Origin: Rhea pennata
Taxonomy: Eukaryota > Chordata > Aves > Rheiformes > Rheidae
DNA: 64,000 nt
Direction: 5' to 3'
Assembly: GCF_028389875.1 (NCBI RefSeq)
Contig: NC_084663.1
Coordinates: 205,065,876 to 205,129,875, forward strand
The notes under the pieces were generated by a model. It saw only the letters and a list, made by a program, of their open reading frames with translations, was not told the DNA's origin and did not search any database. Made by a program: the position numbers and the translations under genes. Every line of letters starts with the position of its first letter. Positions within the stretch are counted from its first letter, which is position 1. Shown here one piece after another: positions 9,182 through 18,494 of the stretch.

Positions 9182-11900
9182 TTCATTGTGAATCAGTATG
9201 AAAACATGAATTGAAAAAAAAATCTATTTTCATGTGTTTAAAGTTGAAGATGGATGTGACTGTGAGCATATGCAGTTTGCTGCTGAGGTGACCTGTAATG
9301 CATGGTCAGGAGCTCCAATCACAGCATAGACCTTTTATTGTAAGAGTGATAGCAGGCGTCTTGCTACAGCAGTGAGTGGCTTTTGAGTGGGATTGTCCAT
9401 CCTTCCCTATCAGAAAACGTTTGTCTTATCAGCAGAGGAACCTGTGCAGGAGATGTTGGCCTCGGCATATTTTTTGGTGTGCTCTATGTGGGACTGTTTT
9501 GCCTGGACACAGGATTAGTGAAACTGAGAGCTGCCTGGAGAGAACAAAGTTTCCCTGCTTTGTAGCAGGTTGAGCATGCCAGTTTATATTTTTTTTCTTA
9601 TTGTTACACAGGATCACTTACTCCTTTCTTCTTTAGAAATTCTTACTGGCCATTCACATCTTGCACTCTTTAAGTGTGAGATGACCCTGCACTAGATGCT
9701 TTTCTGCATCTTTAGTGGAGAAGCAGTGGTTTACATGTGTTTTTGAGATGCAGCAATGGAATAGTATAACCACCTGCACCTTGAGCAGAACTTGTCACCC
9801 TGCAAGAATTAAGTATTTTCCTTGATAAAATCTGAAGGAATAGGCTTTAAAGAAGGTGTCATAGTCAGACATTAAAAAAAAGTCTTCTGATACCTCATTA
9901 GACAATAATGTAGTTTTCTGTTTCTTGTCTCCCTCTTATTACTGAAACATCTAAATAAAACCAGAGAGTCTCTCAGTTTGAACCAGCCTTTCTCTGCATT
10001 CAATATCCCCCTGTTTCACTTGGCACATTATCATATGGCTTTAACTGTTTTCCTTTGGTTCATTTTGTTTTGATTTGTAAGTCTGTTTCCCATGCTGTTT
10101 TATCTCCTATTTAGCATCTTAAAATGGATTTGTAATTATCATGACCAGCAGAAGCTAGCAGGATGTGGTTTTACAAAGGTTTGTAATCCTCCGTTTCATG
10201 CAATCGCAAAACTACAAAATACTCTTGCTAAACAGTTTGCATTAAATACAGGTTTTTATATGCAAATGTTGCAAACATGATGTTTCTTAATATGGAAAAA
10301 ACACTAGTTTTTATTTTGGAGTCTGAGTAATCTACTATGGTCAGCCTATACATGCATAACCTGTAAGTTTATGCCTGAAACTGATTTGGAGATAAGTTTT
10401 CTTGACATAGGTGGAAGGGTAGCTTTCATTATTTTACTCTATGTTGTGCAATAAAAGGCTGCAAAGCTACAGTTTGAAGTACCAAAACAACTATGCCCAG
10501 AGCTGTGTTGTATAAAATCAGCTTGCAGATTATACTCATAAAAAAGATACTACAGGTCGAAAGACTTCTGAACAAAAGACAAGAGGCATGAAAAACTGAG
10601 TAACTGTTTAAAGGAAAATTAAGTGCAATTAAGTATAATGTACATCCTAAAATCAGTATCATGTCAAGATCAAGAAATAGTTGTGAATTCAGAACTGTTT
10701 TTATGTATAGTGTTGTCTCACAGAAAATTGCATTCTTTCTTTTGACATTGGTCAAGGAGCTCTGTTAAAAAGATCAACATCAATCTTGGGGCCTCTTTCA
10801 GTTGTAAAGGCTTCAACTAGTGTCCTTAACCTGGCTTAATAGTTCAGATGTTTGGAAAACAACCTTTGTTTTTCCAGCCTTTGGTTGTTAAGTTTGGCAC
10901 TAAGTGTTTAAGAATGGTATCATACGGATTCATGTATTAACCTTAATGCTGGATACAACCACTTTGAAGTGGCCTCTTCAGAAGCCAAAAGAGCTGAGCT
11001 GCATTGAATTCTTGCAGGCAAAAAAGGAGCCACATGGATTTACACTGCTGCATGTCCTAAGGACCAGTCCAGATAACTACACAATGATATAAATGTATGC
11101 ACAATTCTACAGCATAAATTCAGTGTGCATGCATTTTTCTTACTAAAATTCTTGTAATCTACCTTCAACATTGTAAAGGATATTGAAACCATACACAGAC
11201 TGTTCTCCAGTTTTTATAATACACATAGTAATTATGTGCAAAAATAGGCCAATTATGCTCAATCTAGTGAGCCTACAAGTTGTTCTTCACCAGTTTTTCT
11301 TAACTAGTGTTCTATATACTACTTCACTAACCTTATTTTGTTTCTTCTTGTAATACCAACTTTTATTCAATTTCATAAAATAAACTGAACATTACTTGCT
11401 TTATTGCAGGTAGCTGTAAGCAGAAAATAAAATGGAACAATGCTGGGTTTTCTGGTATTTTCTTTAAATAATTGATTGTACTATACTTTAGCAAGAACTC
11501 TTGAATGCTTTAAAATTTTACTTTGTAGGAAAAAGGCCATGTTTGTGTGATTCAGAATGCTTTTTTAGTTTAGTCCTATGTTAACACCTAACAACATATT
11601 TTCAGCCTGCACTACAGATGAACCTGGAATAAAGCTGTTGTCTAATTTTAAAATGAATATTCTTTCTCCAACCTAAATAGGCTTATGACTTGTATTTTGT
11701 GTCTCTTTCTGTTGATTGCTTATGCTTATTAACTTGTATGAACGAAATACAGCATCGGGAATCAGAAACAGGCACTGGAGGTTGTTTGCTGGCATGAACT
11801 CTTCCTGGGCAGTGTGGTAGAATAGGATGTATATCCTGTTTCATTTTGCAAGACAATAGGAAACCAAACACCCAGACATGTAAATAACGACTTCCTTTAA

Positions 11901-11988
11901 GATAGGGCTTATCGGCTATTGTGCAACGAATATCTGCTTTGCAAGATAGGGCTTGTCGGCTATTGTGCAACGAATATCTGCTTTGCAA
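11901..11988 (+). repeat. U3 tandem duplication, 2 x 44 bp
   Basis: Two adjacent 44-bp units (11901-11944 and 11945-11988) begin GATAGGGCTT and end CTTTGCAA, and differ at only one base (A or G at unit position 11). Directly repeated U3 blocks are typical retroviral enhancers. The GCAAGCTTGCAAG that follows is a small palindrome built from the unit's end. Confidence 0.93.
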
Positions 11989-12100
11989 GCTTGCAAGTGG
12001 GACAACCTCCACCGGAAGGTAGAAGAAAGAACCCCTAGCAACAGGACACACATGCGCAGAGTACTATGAGAAGGACGTGACAACAGGAAGAGGAAAGAGA

Positions 12101-12107
12101 ATAAAAA
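12101..12107 (+). promoter_or_regulatory. LTR TATA-like box
   Basis: ATAAAAA lies about 100 bases upstream of the LTR polyadenylation signal and downstream of the U3 repeats, as expected for the proviral core promoter. It is absent from the deleted 3' LTR. Confidence 0.65.
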
Positions 12108-12203
12108 TGCGAACTGAAGCCTGTCTAGGCGCGGCAGTTGGCAGAGCAGAGACTCCCCTGTCGCCCAGCGCTGATATTTGCCTATATCTTGCTTGCTGTA
12201 ATT

Positions 12204-12209
12204 AATAAA
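12204..12209 (+). terminator. LTR polyadenylation signal
   Basis: AATAAA followed by TTCTTATATTGGCTACA. The same signal is kept in the 3' LTR remnant (17303-17308), so proviral transcripts could still be polyadenylated there. Confidence 0.75.
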
Positions 12210-12253
12210 ATTCTTATATTGGCTACACTGACTGAGTGAAATTTATGACAATT

Positions 12254-12271
12254 TGGTGCCGTGACTCGGAT
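12254..12271 (+). other. Primer-binding site for tRNA-His
   Basis: The 18 bases TGGTGCCGTGACTCGGAT are the exact complement of the 3' end of animal tRNA-His, including the CCA tail. They begin three bases after the LTR CA. The site sets the 3' edge of the LTR and the orientation. Confidence 0.92.
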
Positions 12272-12302
12272 GTAACCTGTGAGACGGGATCTTCTTTGGC
12301 CT

Positions 12303-12343
12303 TACCAAGGAGGCGCCCCGCCTGTCAATAGGCGGCCTTGGTA
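12303..12343 (+). other. Nested hairpin in the retroviral leader
   Basis: An outer 8-bp stem pairs TACCAAGG (12303-12310) with CCTTGGTA (12336-12343). Inside it, CGCCT (12319-12323) pairs with AGGCG (12330-12334) around the loop GTCAAT. Its place between primer site and gag suits a packaging or dimerisation structure. The pairing is seen in the sequence; the role is inferred. Confidence 0.6.
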
Positions 12344-12459
12344 GTCCAATTTCCCGTCCCGGTTGCACCGACGAACCCAAAATTCAAGATATTAGGCAAA
12401 GGAGGCCGGCAGACCCTATAAACTTTGTGCACAAAGGTCTGGACGAAGCCGCGGGACGC

Positions 12460-12467
12460 GTGAGTAT
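12460..12467 (+). other. Candidate leader splice donor
   Basis: GTGAGTAT in the leader upstream of gag fits the donor consensus and is where gammaretroviruses place the donor for spliced env RNA. A plausible acceptor (tttgcag, AG at 16168-16169) lies upstream of env. Neither has been tested. Confidence 0.45.
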
Positions 12468-12659
12468 TTGTGGGAAGGAAAAATCCGTTCGGTCTGGGTC
12501 AGGGATCCTGGAAGCGCGGTGAATGTGTGTGTGAGAGGGGAACTGGTAGCTCGGATTCCCCACGCGAGTGTGGACCCTCAGTAGTGCGGTTCTCATTGCC
12601 CGCGAGGTCGTGAGCCACGAACCAGGGGAAGGGAGTGAATACCAAAGGCGCTCCAGAAG

Positions 12660-14056
12660 ATGGGACAGGGGAAGAGCAAGTCCCCAAGCTCCATAAAACT
12701 TCCTCCGGTGCCCAGGGATAGCCCATTGGGATTTATATTAGATAATTGGAAACTCTATCCTACCACAAGGGATAAAGAAAAAGTAAAGATGATTCATTAT
12801 TGTATGATAGTATGGGGAGGAGAAGAGATTTCCCGGAATATTTTCTGGCCAATATTTGGATCATCCGAAGATTGGGTCAGACAGAAGCTAAATCACTGGG
12901 TGAATAGCAAAGCCTCCTCCAGTAAGGAAGAAAGTGAATATGCTGGTGTATGGGTGACTAGGCCAGGCGTCGATACACTTTTTTTTCCTTAAAAGAGAAG
13001 AAGAATAGGGAGGAAGACGAGGTGCCACTAATTCCACCCCCATATGTGCCCCCTCAAGATAATCCACCTCCCAATGCACCACAGGACCACCCTGAGGTCG
13101 TCAAAACAATTCAGGATCCTGTAACTCAAGAACGGACTCAACAACAAAACCTATATCCGCTCCGAGAAATGCCCATTGGTGGTCGAGGTCCGAATCCGAT
13201 TATAGGATTTGTATCGGTCCCTCTGAGTTCACGAGATGTGCGGGAGTTTAAGAAAGAGATGGGGAACCTCCTAGAAGATCCATTAGGAGTTTCGGAAAGA
13301 TTAGATCAGTTCTTAGGACCCAGTATTTACACCTGGGAGGAGTTACAGGCTATACTGAATATCTTATTTACAGCTGAAGAACGGAATATGATTAGAAGGG
13401 CAGGAATGCGAATTTGGGATAACCAACATGTTCAAGGGCCCTTAGCAGACACCAAATGGCCACTACAAAATCCTAATTGGAATCATCAGCAGCAAGATCA
13501 CCGAACCAATATGCAGGATCTAAGGGCGATAGTCATACAAGGGATTAGAGAGGCAGTACCGAGGGGACAGAATATCAATAAGGCCTTTAATGATAGTCAA
13601 AAGAAGGATGAATCGCCCACAGAGTGGTTGGAACTCTTAAGGAAAAACTTACAGATGTATTCAGGACTGGATCCCGAGACCCAGTTAGGGCAGGCCTTAC
13701 TGAAGACACAATTTGTGGCCAAATCATGGGAAGATATCCGTAAAAAGTTGGAAAAGATAGATAACTGGCAGGATAGGGATCTAGACGAATTATTAAGAGA
13801 AGCACAGAAGGTGTATGTAAGGAGGGATGAAGAAAGTCATCGGAGACAAGTAGGGATGATGATAACGACAGTTAGAGAAGTTGGAAGGTCTGAAGCTCCT
13901 TCCAAAATAAGGATAAGGACCCAGAGAAATGGGGGAGGACCTCCCCGAGTGGAAAAGAGAGAGATAGGTGTATGTTTCTACTGTGGGAACAAAGGACACT
14001 TCAAAAGAGAGTGTAGGAAGAAACTAAGAGATGAAAGGGCCTTCATTGAGGACTAG
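12660..14056 (+). pseudogene. gag: gag, frameshifted
   Basis: This is the retroviral capsid precursor. It starts at ATG 12660 with MGQGKSK, giving an N-terminal Gly for myristoylation and a matrix-like region (PLGFILDNWK). The first frame ends at a stop at 12990-12992, right after a run of eight T (12979-12986). The rest of Gag continues in a different frame, open back through the same T run and on to 14056, so a one-base length change there explains the break. The second part has a PPPY late-domain motif (13034-13045), a capsid with a major-homology-like segment (SPTEWLELLRKNLQ), and one CCHC knuckle (C-x2-C-x4-H-x4-C, 13973-14014). The final stop is UAG, directly ahead of the pol frame. The T-run shift could be a real mutation or a homopolymer sequencing error. 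Confidence 0.9.
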
Positions 14057-14104
14057 AGGGGTCAGGGGCTCTATCTGCTGGGGACGAGGAAACATCAGGA
14101 GCCA
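14054..14104 (+). promoter_or_regulatory. gag-pol UAG readthrough context
   Basis: The gag stop is UAG (14054-14056), and the 16 codons after it are open in the same frame into protease. The sequence right after the stop, AGGGGTCAGGGG, is purine- and G-rich like the start of the gammaretroviral readthrough signal, where a downstream pseudoknot makes some ribosomes insert an amino acid at UAG. I did not fold a pseudoknot here. Confidence 0.65.
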
Positions 14105-16099
14105 TTGATAAAGTTAAAAATAGGTCCCCAACAGCAGGAGGTCGAGTTTCTGGTAGACACCGGAGCGGAACGATCAACCGTCCAGAAACTCCCAGAAGGA
14201 TGCAAGATATCCAAAGAGACTGCTCAAGTAGTGGGAGCTAAAGGGGAACCCTTTGAGGTCCCAATAATTAAGGATGTGTTAATCGAAACAAAGTCTAAAA
14301 TGGGACTAGGGAGCCTGCTATTAATCCCAGAGGCAGATTTTAACTTGTTAGGGAGGGACTTGATTACTGAATTAGGCATTAATATAGAAGTAGTAAACAA
14401 AGAAATAAAAATTAGACTCTGTCCTCTAAGGGTGGAAGATGAAGCACAAATTAACCCAGAGGTTTGGTACACTCCTAACAGTGTAGGGAAACTTGATATA
14501 GTGCCTTTCTCGATCACTATTAGAGACCTGGAGGTACCAGTAAGAATTAAGCAATATCCCATCTCCCCTGATGGCAAGAGAGGATTGCAACCAGAAATAA
14601 AGAGGTTATTGGAAAGAGGCCTTCTAGAACCTTGTATATCTCCTTTTAACACCCCCATTTTGCCTGTGAGAAAGGCAGATGGGTCGTATCGATTAGTGCA
14701 CGACCTAAGGGAAATTAATAAGAGAACAGTGGCCCGTTTTCCGGTAGTAGCAAACCCTTATACTCTATTGAGCAGATTAGGGCCAGAAAAACAATATTAC
14801 AGTGTAATAGATCTCAAGGATGCATTTTGGACATGTCCCCTAGATGAAGGGAGTAGAGATTATTTTGCGTTCGAGTGGGAGGATCCGGACACACATAGAA
14901 GACAGCAGCTGAGGTGGACTGTACTTCCCCAGGGGTTTACAGAATCTCCGAATTTATTCGGACAAGCTTTAGAACAAATTTTGCAGGAATACCAGACGGG
15001 AGAAGGGGTCACCCTCATCCAGTATGTGGATGACCTCTTAATCGTGGGGGAGACCGAGGATACAGTACGAGAGGAGAGCATTAAATTACTGAATTTTCTT
15101 AATGAAAAAGGGTTAAAAGTGTCCAAGGCAAAATTGCAATTTGTTGAGGAGGAGGTAAAATACCTGGGGCATTACCTCCAAAAGGGAGAAAAGAAAATAG
15201 ACCCGGAGAGGGTAGGCGGGATCTTATCCATGCCACCTCCCAGAAGTAAGAAACAGGTACGACAACTATTAGGACTTGTCGGATATTGCCGACAGTGGAT
15301 AGAAAATTATAGTGCGAAGGTCAAATTCCTGTATGAAAAGTTGAGCCAGGAGGGGTTATTAAAATGGAGTGGGGAAGATGAGAAACGTTTAAAGGAATTA
15401 CAACATGACTTAGTCAATGCTCCGGTATTGAGTCTTCCAGATATTAAAAGACCCTTTTACTTGTTCGTAAACACGGACGGTGGTACGGCTTACGGAGTAT
15501 TGACCCAAGAATGGGCTGAGAAAAAGAAACCTGTGGGATATCTGTCCAAATTACTAGACCCAGTAAGTATAAAATGCTTGCCCCTAGCTCTACTAAATAT
15601 TAGAACACAACCTAGAACTGACATGGGGATCTCCTCATTCGAAATGCTGTATGGAATGCCTTACAACATGGGGGAACCTCGGGATCACCCAATAGTCAGG
15701 GATCAGATCGCGGCAAATTATATAACTAACTTAATGAGATATAGGGAAGAGCTATGGAAAAAAGGAATTTTAGCGCAGAGACCCCCGTTAGACCTGAAGT
15801 TGCACCGTGTACAGCCGGGTGACTGGGTGATGATCAAAACATGGAAGGAAGCGACCTTAACCCCACAATGGGAGGGGCCTTACCTTGTTTTATTGACTAC
15901 AGAACCTGCAATTCGGACAGCAGAAAAAGAATGGACTCATGCCAGCAGAATTAAGGGACCGGTGGAAATCCAAGATCCTGGCCCCGAACCCGAATCAGCT
16001 TCTGAGTGGCAAGTAATTGGAAGTCCCAGAGGATTGAAGCTAAAAATACAAAGGAAAGGGACTAGCAGAACTCAAATGTCAAACGTCCAAAAGGATTGA
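14057..16099 (+). pseudogene. pol: pol: protease, reverse transcriptase, truncated integrase
   Basis: Pol lies in the same frame as the end of gag. The open stretch from codon 14105 is 664 codons. Numbered from there, the protease active site is FLVDTGAERS (Asp 18), followed by a complete-looking reverse transcriptase with LPQGF, the catalytic YVDD at residues 307-310 (15023-15034), and the thumb/connection segment LLGLVGYCRQW. RNase H begins (YLFVNTDGGTAYGVL, YLSKLLDPVS) but breaks off near residue 488 (about 15570). The frame resumes directly in the C-terminal part of integrase (KCLPLALLNIRTQP, then SSFEMLYGMPY and QPGDWVMIK). Most of RNase H, the integrase zinc domain and its DDE catalytic core are missing, yet the frame is open through the junction and ends at its own stop. 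By comparison with a typical gammaretroviral pol, several hundred codons are gone. It could encode protease and RT but not integrate itself. Confidence 0.93.
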
Positions 16100-16365
16100 A
16101 TTTCCACTCGGGAGGAGGGAAATGTATGGAGCACCCACAATCAAATCTTTTCCTTTGTAAAGTTTGCAGAGGCAAGTGGTAAGCCCATTGCGGCTAGAAA
16201 ATTCCTAGCGAGAAAATTAGCGAAATCACTTATACTTAGCGAACTTACCTGAGAGGTATCCCATGCGGTTCCGCCTCGGTTGAACACCGGAGCTAAGAAA
16301 TTTATATAAAGAACTACGGGTGCTGCCTAGGAGGGCTCCTGAAGAATATCCTTGCTGCCGAGAAG
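16100..16365 (+). other. pol-env interval of the provirus
   Basis: Non-coding proviral DNA between the pol stop and the env ATG. It includes the candidate env splice acceptor (AG at 16168-16169) and an AT-rich TTTATATAAAG near 16300. In most gammaretroviruses env overlaps the end of pol, so a separate gap is unusual. Confidence 0.55.
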
Positions 16366-17277
16366 ATGGCTCACCTCGTGGCTCGAAGCAACCGGGTCGA
16401 CGAGCGAGGCAGAGGGGTAACAAATAGTGGAGAACGAAACCTCCAGATCAGGACACCCGTAGGGCGTTTAGGACACTATCCTGCAAAAGGGACTGGTAAT
16501 GATATTCCCTGTTGGACAAACAAAGGACACTCCCTTCCTCCGGACGGGATTTACCCCTTGACTCTGCAAACTCTTGTCCTGCATATCCTATTGCTTGTAC
16601 GATCAGCGGGTGCTAATGGACCCTCATCCCACCAGCCATTTCAGTGGTCTTTGATAAGATGGGAAGACCAAAAGGTGCTTAGGACTAGTGTTACCCCTGG
16701 AGCTCCTAGTTTTACCTGTTATCTTTGTGATATTGTGCCCACTCAACCCTGTCTAAATTTATATGGGTTCTATCTCTGTCCGAGTTCAAATCCGGGGAAA
16801 GGGTATTGCAATTACCCCGGACATTATTACTGCGGCTATTGGGGTTGTGAAACCATTGCCTCAGATTGGAAGGTACACAGTCCGGACCAATATTTGAAAG
16901 TGGGATGGGGCCCTAGCGGATGTGAACCTCCAATACACTCCGGAGGCGGTTTTGTAAGAACAGGAAATTGTTCATGGATCTATATCAATATCACGAACCC
17001 AGAGGATACAGGATGGTTAATAGGGAAAACCTGGGGAGCTAGATTATGGGAACCGGGCGTAGATAGAGGCGGACATTTCCTTATCAAAAAGGAAATTATC
17101 CCGCAGGGCACGGAGCTCGTTGGGCCTAATTCGAGTCTACAGGACTATATCCCCTCAGCAAATTACTCAGCGACGGAGTCAGAGAATGACACCAGTCTCT
17201 ATGATTATGCGAATGAGACTGCAGTTGATTCTGGGCCTAGAATAGCCGATTCCAGTGCCCACAGTGTGGTAGAATAG
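16366..17277 (+). pseudogene. env: env surface-subunit fragment
   Basis: A 303-codon frame from ATG 16366 with a gamma-type surface glycoprotein core. It has many cysteines (CYLCDIVPTQPC; YYCGYWGCETIA, the most diagnostic block), a later WGARLWEPGVDRGGHF segment, and several N-glycosylation sequons (NCS, NIT, NSS, NYS, NDT, NET). A hydrophobic stretch at about residues 65-83 (LTLQTLVLHILLLVRSAGA) looks like the signal peptide, but about 64 hydrophilic residues precede it and there is no later Met before it. The protein stops at residue 303, where the frame crosses into LTR sequence, which supplies the UAG stop. The C-terminal half of the surface subunit, the cleavage site and the whole transmembrane subunit are absent, so no fusogenic protein is encoded. 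Confidence 0.85.
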
Positions 17278-17349
17278 GATGTATATCTTGCTTGCTGTAA
17301 TTAATAAAATTCTTATATTGGCTACAGTGACTGAGTGAAATTTATGACA
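17265..17349 (+). repeat. 3' LTR remnant, 85 bp
   Basis: The first 17-23 bases and the last 62-68 bases of the LTR are joined here. The missing 353 bp in the 5' LTR lie between two TATATC copies (11830-11835 and 12183-12188), and a single TATATC remains at 17282-17287. The copy keeps AATAAA but has lost the U3 repeats and TATA box. It differs from the 5' LTR at one base (GGCTACAGTG against GGCTACACTG). Confidence 0.92.
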
Positions 17350-18454
17350 ATTTGGTGTCCACCGTAAGTTTATGTTGATAAGTGCTTGGAGGTTTCACAA
17401 GTTTCATTTTCCCTCAGATGTACATCCAAAGGCATAAAAGCAATAAAATTCACGTAGGAACATTCTGAACAATAGCTTAAGGGTTTAAGTCGACAAATCA
17501 CTAAAGAAGAGGTTAAAGGTTCCAAATGAAATCATAAAAAGTAAGTAAATGGTTAGGTCCTGCCAATTTAATAGCTGATGAAGAGATTTCAGTCAGAATC
17601 CCGTTTGCTGTCTCAACAGTCATATATGCATAAAGCAACTAAAATTGTATGTTAGATACTTCCTCTCATTACTGTAGGCTTGTATCAAGTTGTGACAACT
17701 GCTTTGGGAGACATAAGGGCTAAGAAATGGCATGCAGATCTCTTCCTATGAACATATTTATCACCATCCTCAGCTATCTTATAGTGACTTAATAATGTTT
17801 ATGAAATACTAGCAAAATGTTTATGGTGTAAAAAAGTGGATCTTGGCTTCATCAAGACCTTCACAGTCTACATCAAATAAACTACTTGATCAGACAGACC
17901 TGTGATACAGCAGATCACAGTTCTATCACAGATTAGCTTTGTTTCTTTAGTAGAAAGCAACTGATTACATAGATGAAGTCATTAAAAGGCTTTACGGAGG
18001 AAGTGTGTTTCAAGGAGAACCTTACATAAGGAATGAGTGGTAAAGAAAGGTTTATAAGAAGTGAGAATGAATTTGCACTGAGAGGAGGAACTTGGAAAAA
18101 GCTGCAAAGATGATACAGAATGAGCAAACTAGTATTTAGAGGAAAGCAGTGAGCATAGAGTAGTAATCTGTTTGTTCTTATGTTCCTCCATTTTTGCTCT
18201 TTTACTTTATTAGAAACCATTCCATTTATAAGTATGAAGACTTTTTTGTTGTGATTTTGTTAAATATTATAGACACCAAGAAGGGATGAAAGAACAAAAG
18301 CTTTTAGTAACTGAAAAGAGATACAATCTCTTGTCCACAATCTACAATCAAGTCTGAAAGAAGAAAATGTGCAAGGGAAGCTGATTAATGACTTAGTCTC
18401 TAGCCTACCAAACCAGCATCTGGGTCCCATGACAGCTTGGATGAGTGTGTAGGT

Positions 18455-18494
18455 CTTGCGTGTGTGTGTGTGCATGCATGCGTGTGTGCGCACA
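18455..18494. repeat. (GT)n / GCATGC alternating purine-pyrimidine tract
   Basis: GTGTGT units mixed with GCATGCATGCG and GTGTGCGCAC. This alternating sequence can favour Z-DNA. Confidence 0.85.

Larger units (their letters stand above)
7011..11812. other. Intergenic DNA left of the provirus
   Basis: I see no gene here. The stretch holds a TTTG/TTGG-rich tract (7797-7853), a C run (9002-9012) and a 32-base A run (9147-9178). Short open frames, such as those at 7063-7368 and 10429-10755, lack recognisable domains, splice-bounded structure or coding-like composition. Confidence 0.55.
11813..12250 (+). repeat. 5' LTR, 438 bp
   Basis: The LTR runs from TGTGGTAG at 11813 to GACA at 12250. The start is set by the matching start of the 3' remnant at 17265. 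The end is set by the CA three bases before the primer site. It contains a duplicated 44-bp U3 block, a TATA-like ATAAAAA (12101-12107) and AATAAA (12204-12209). Transcription should start near 12130, with R running to roughly 12225 and a very short U5. Those internal limits are estimates. Confidence 0.85.
11813..17349 (+). mobile_element. Endogenous gammaretrovirus-type provirus, defective
   Basis: A plus-strand provirus of about 5.5 kb with the order 5' LTR, tRNA-His primer site, leader, gag, UAG, pol, partial env, remnant 3' LTR. Gamma-type features are an N-myristoylated MGQ-type Gag start, a PPPY late motif, a single CCHC zinc knuckle, gag and pol in the same frame separated by one UAG, and an MLV-like integrase C-terminus and surface glycoprotein. 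It cannot be autonomous: gag is shifted, pol lacks most of RNase H and integrase, env lacks its C-terminal half, and the 3' LTR lacks U3. The aligned LTR segments differ at one of 85 positions, which suggests modest age, although 85 bases give a weak estimate. No target-site duplication is visible at the assigned ends. Confidence 0.95.

Noticed and set aside
11901-11988. Direct repeats as a CRISPR-like array
   Set aside because: Two adjacent units without spacers, inside a retroviral LTR in vertebrate DNA.
15560-15575. The pol deletion junction as a splicing event (a GTAAGTAT sequence lies there)
   Set aside because: The GTAAGT remains in the DNA. Splicing followed by retrotransposition would have removed it. 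A DNA or template-switch deletion fits better.
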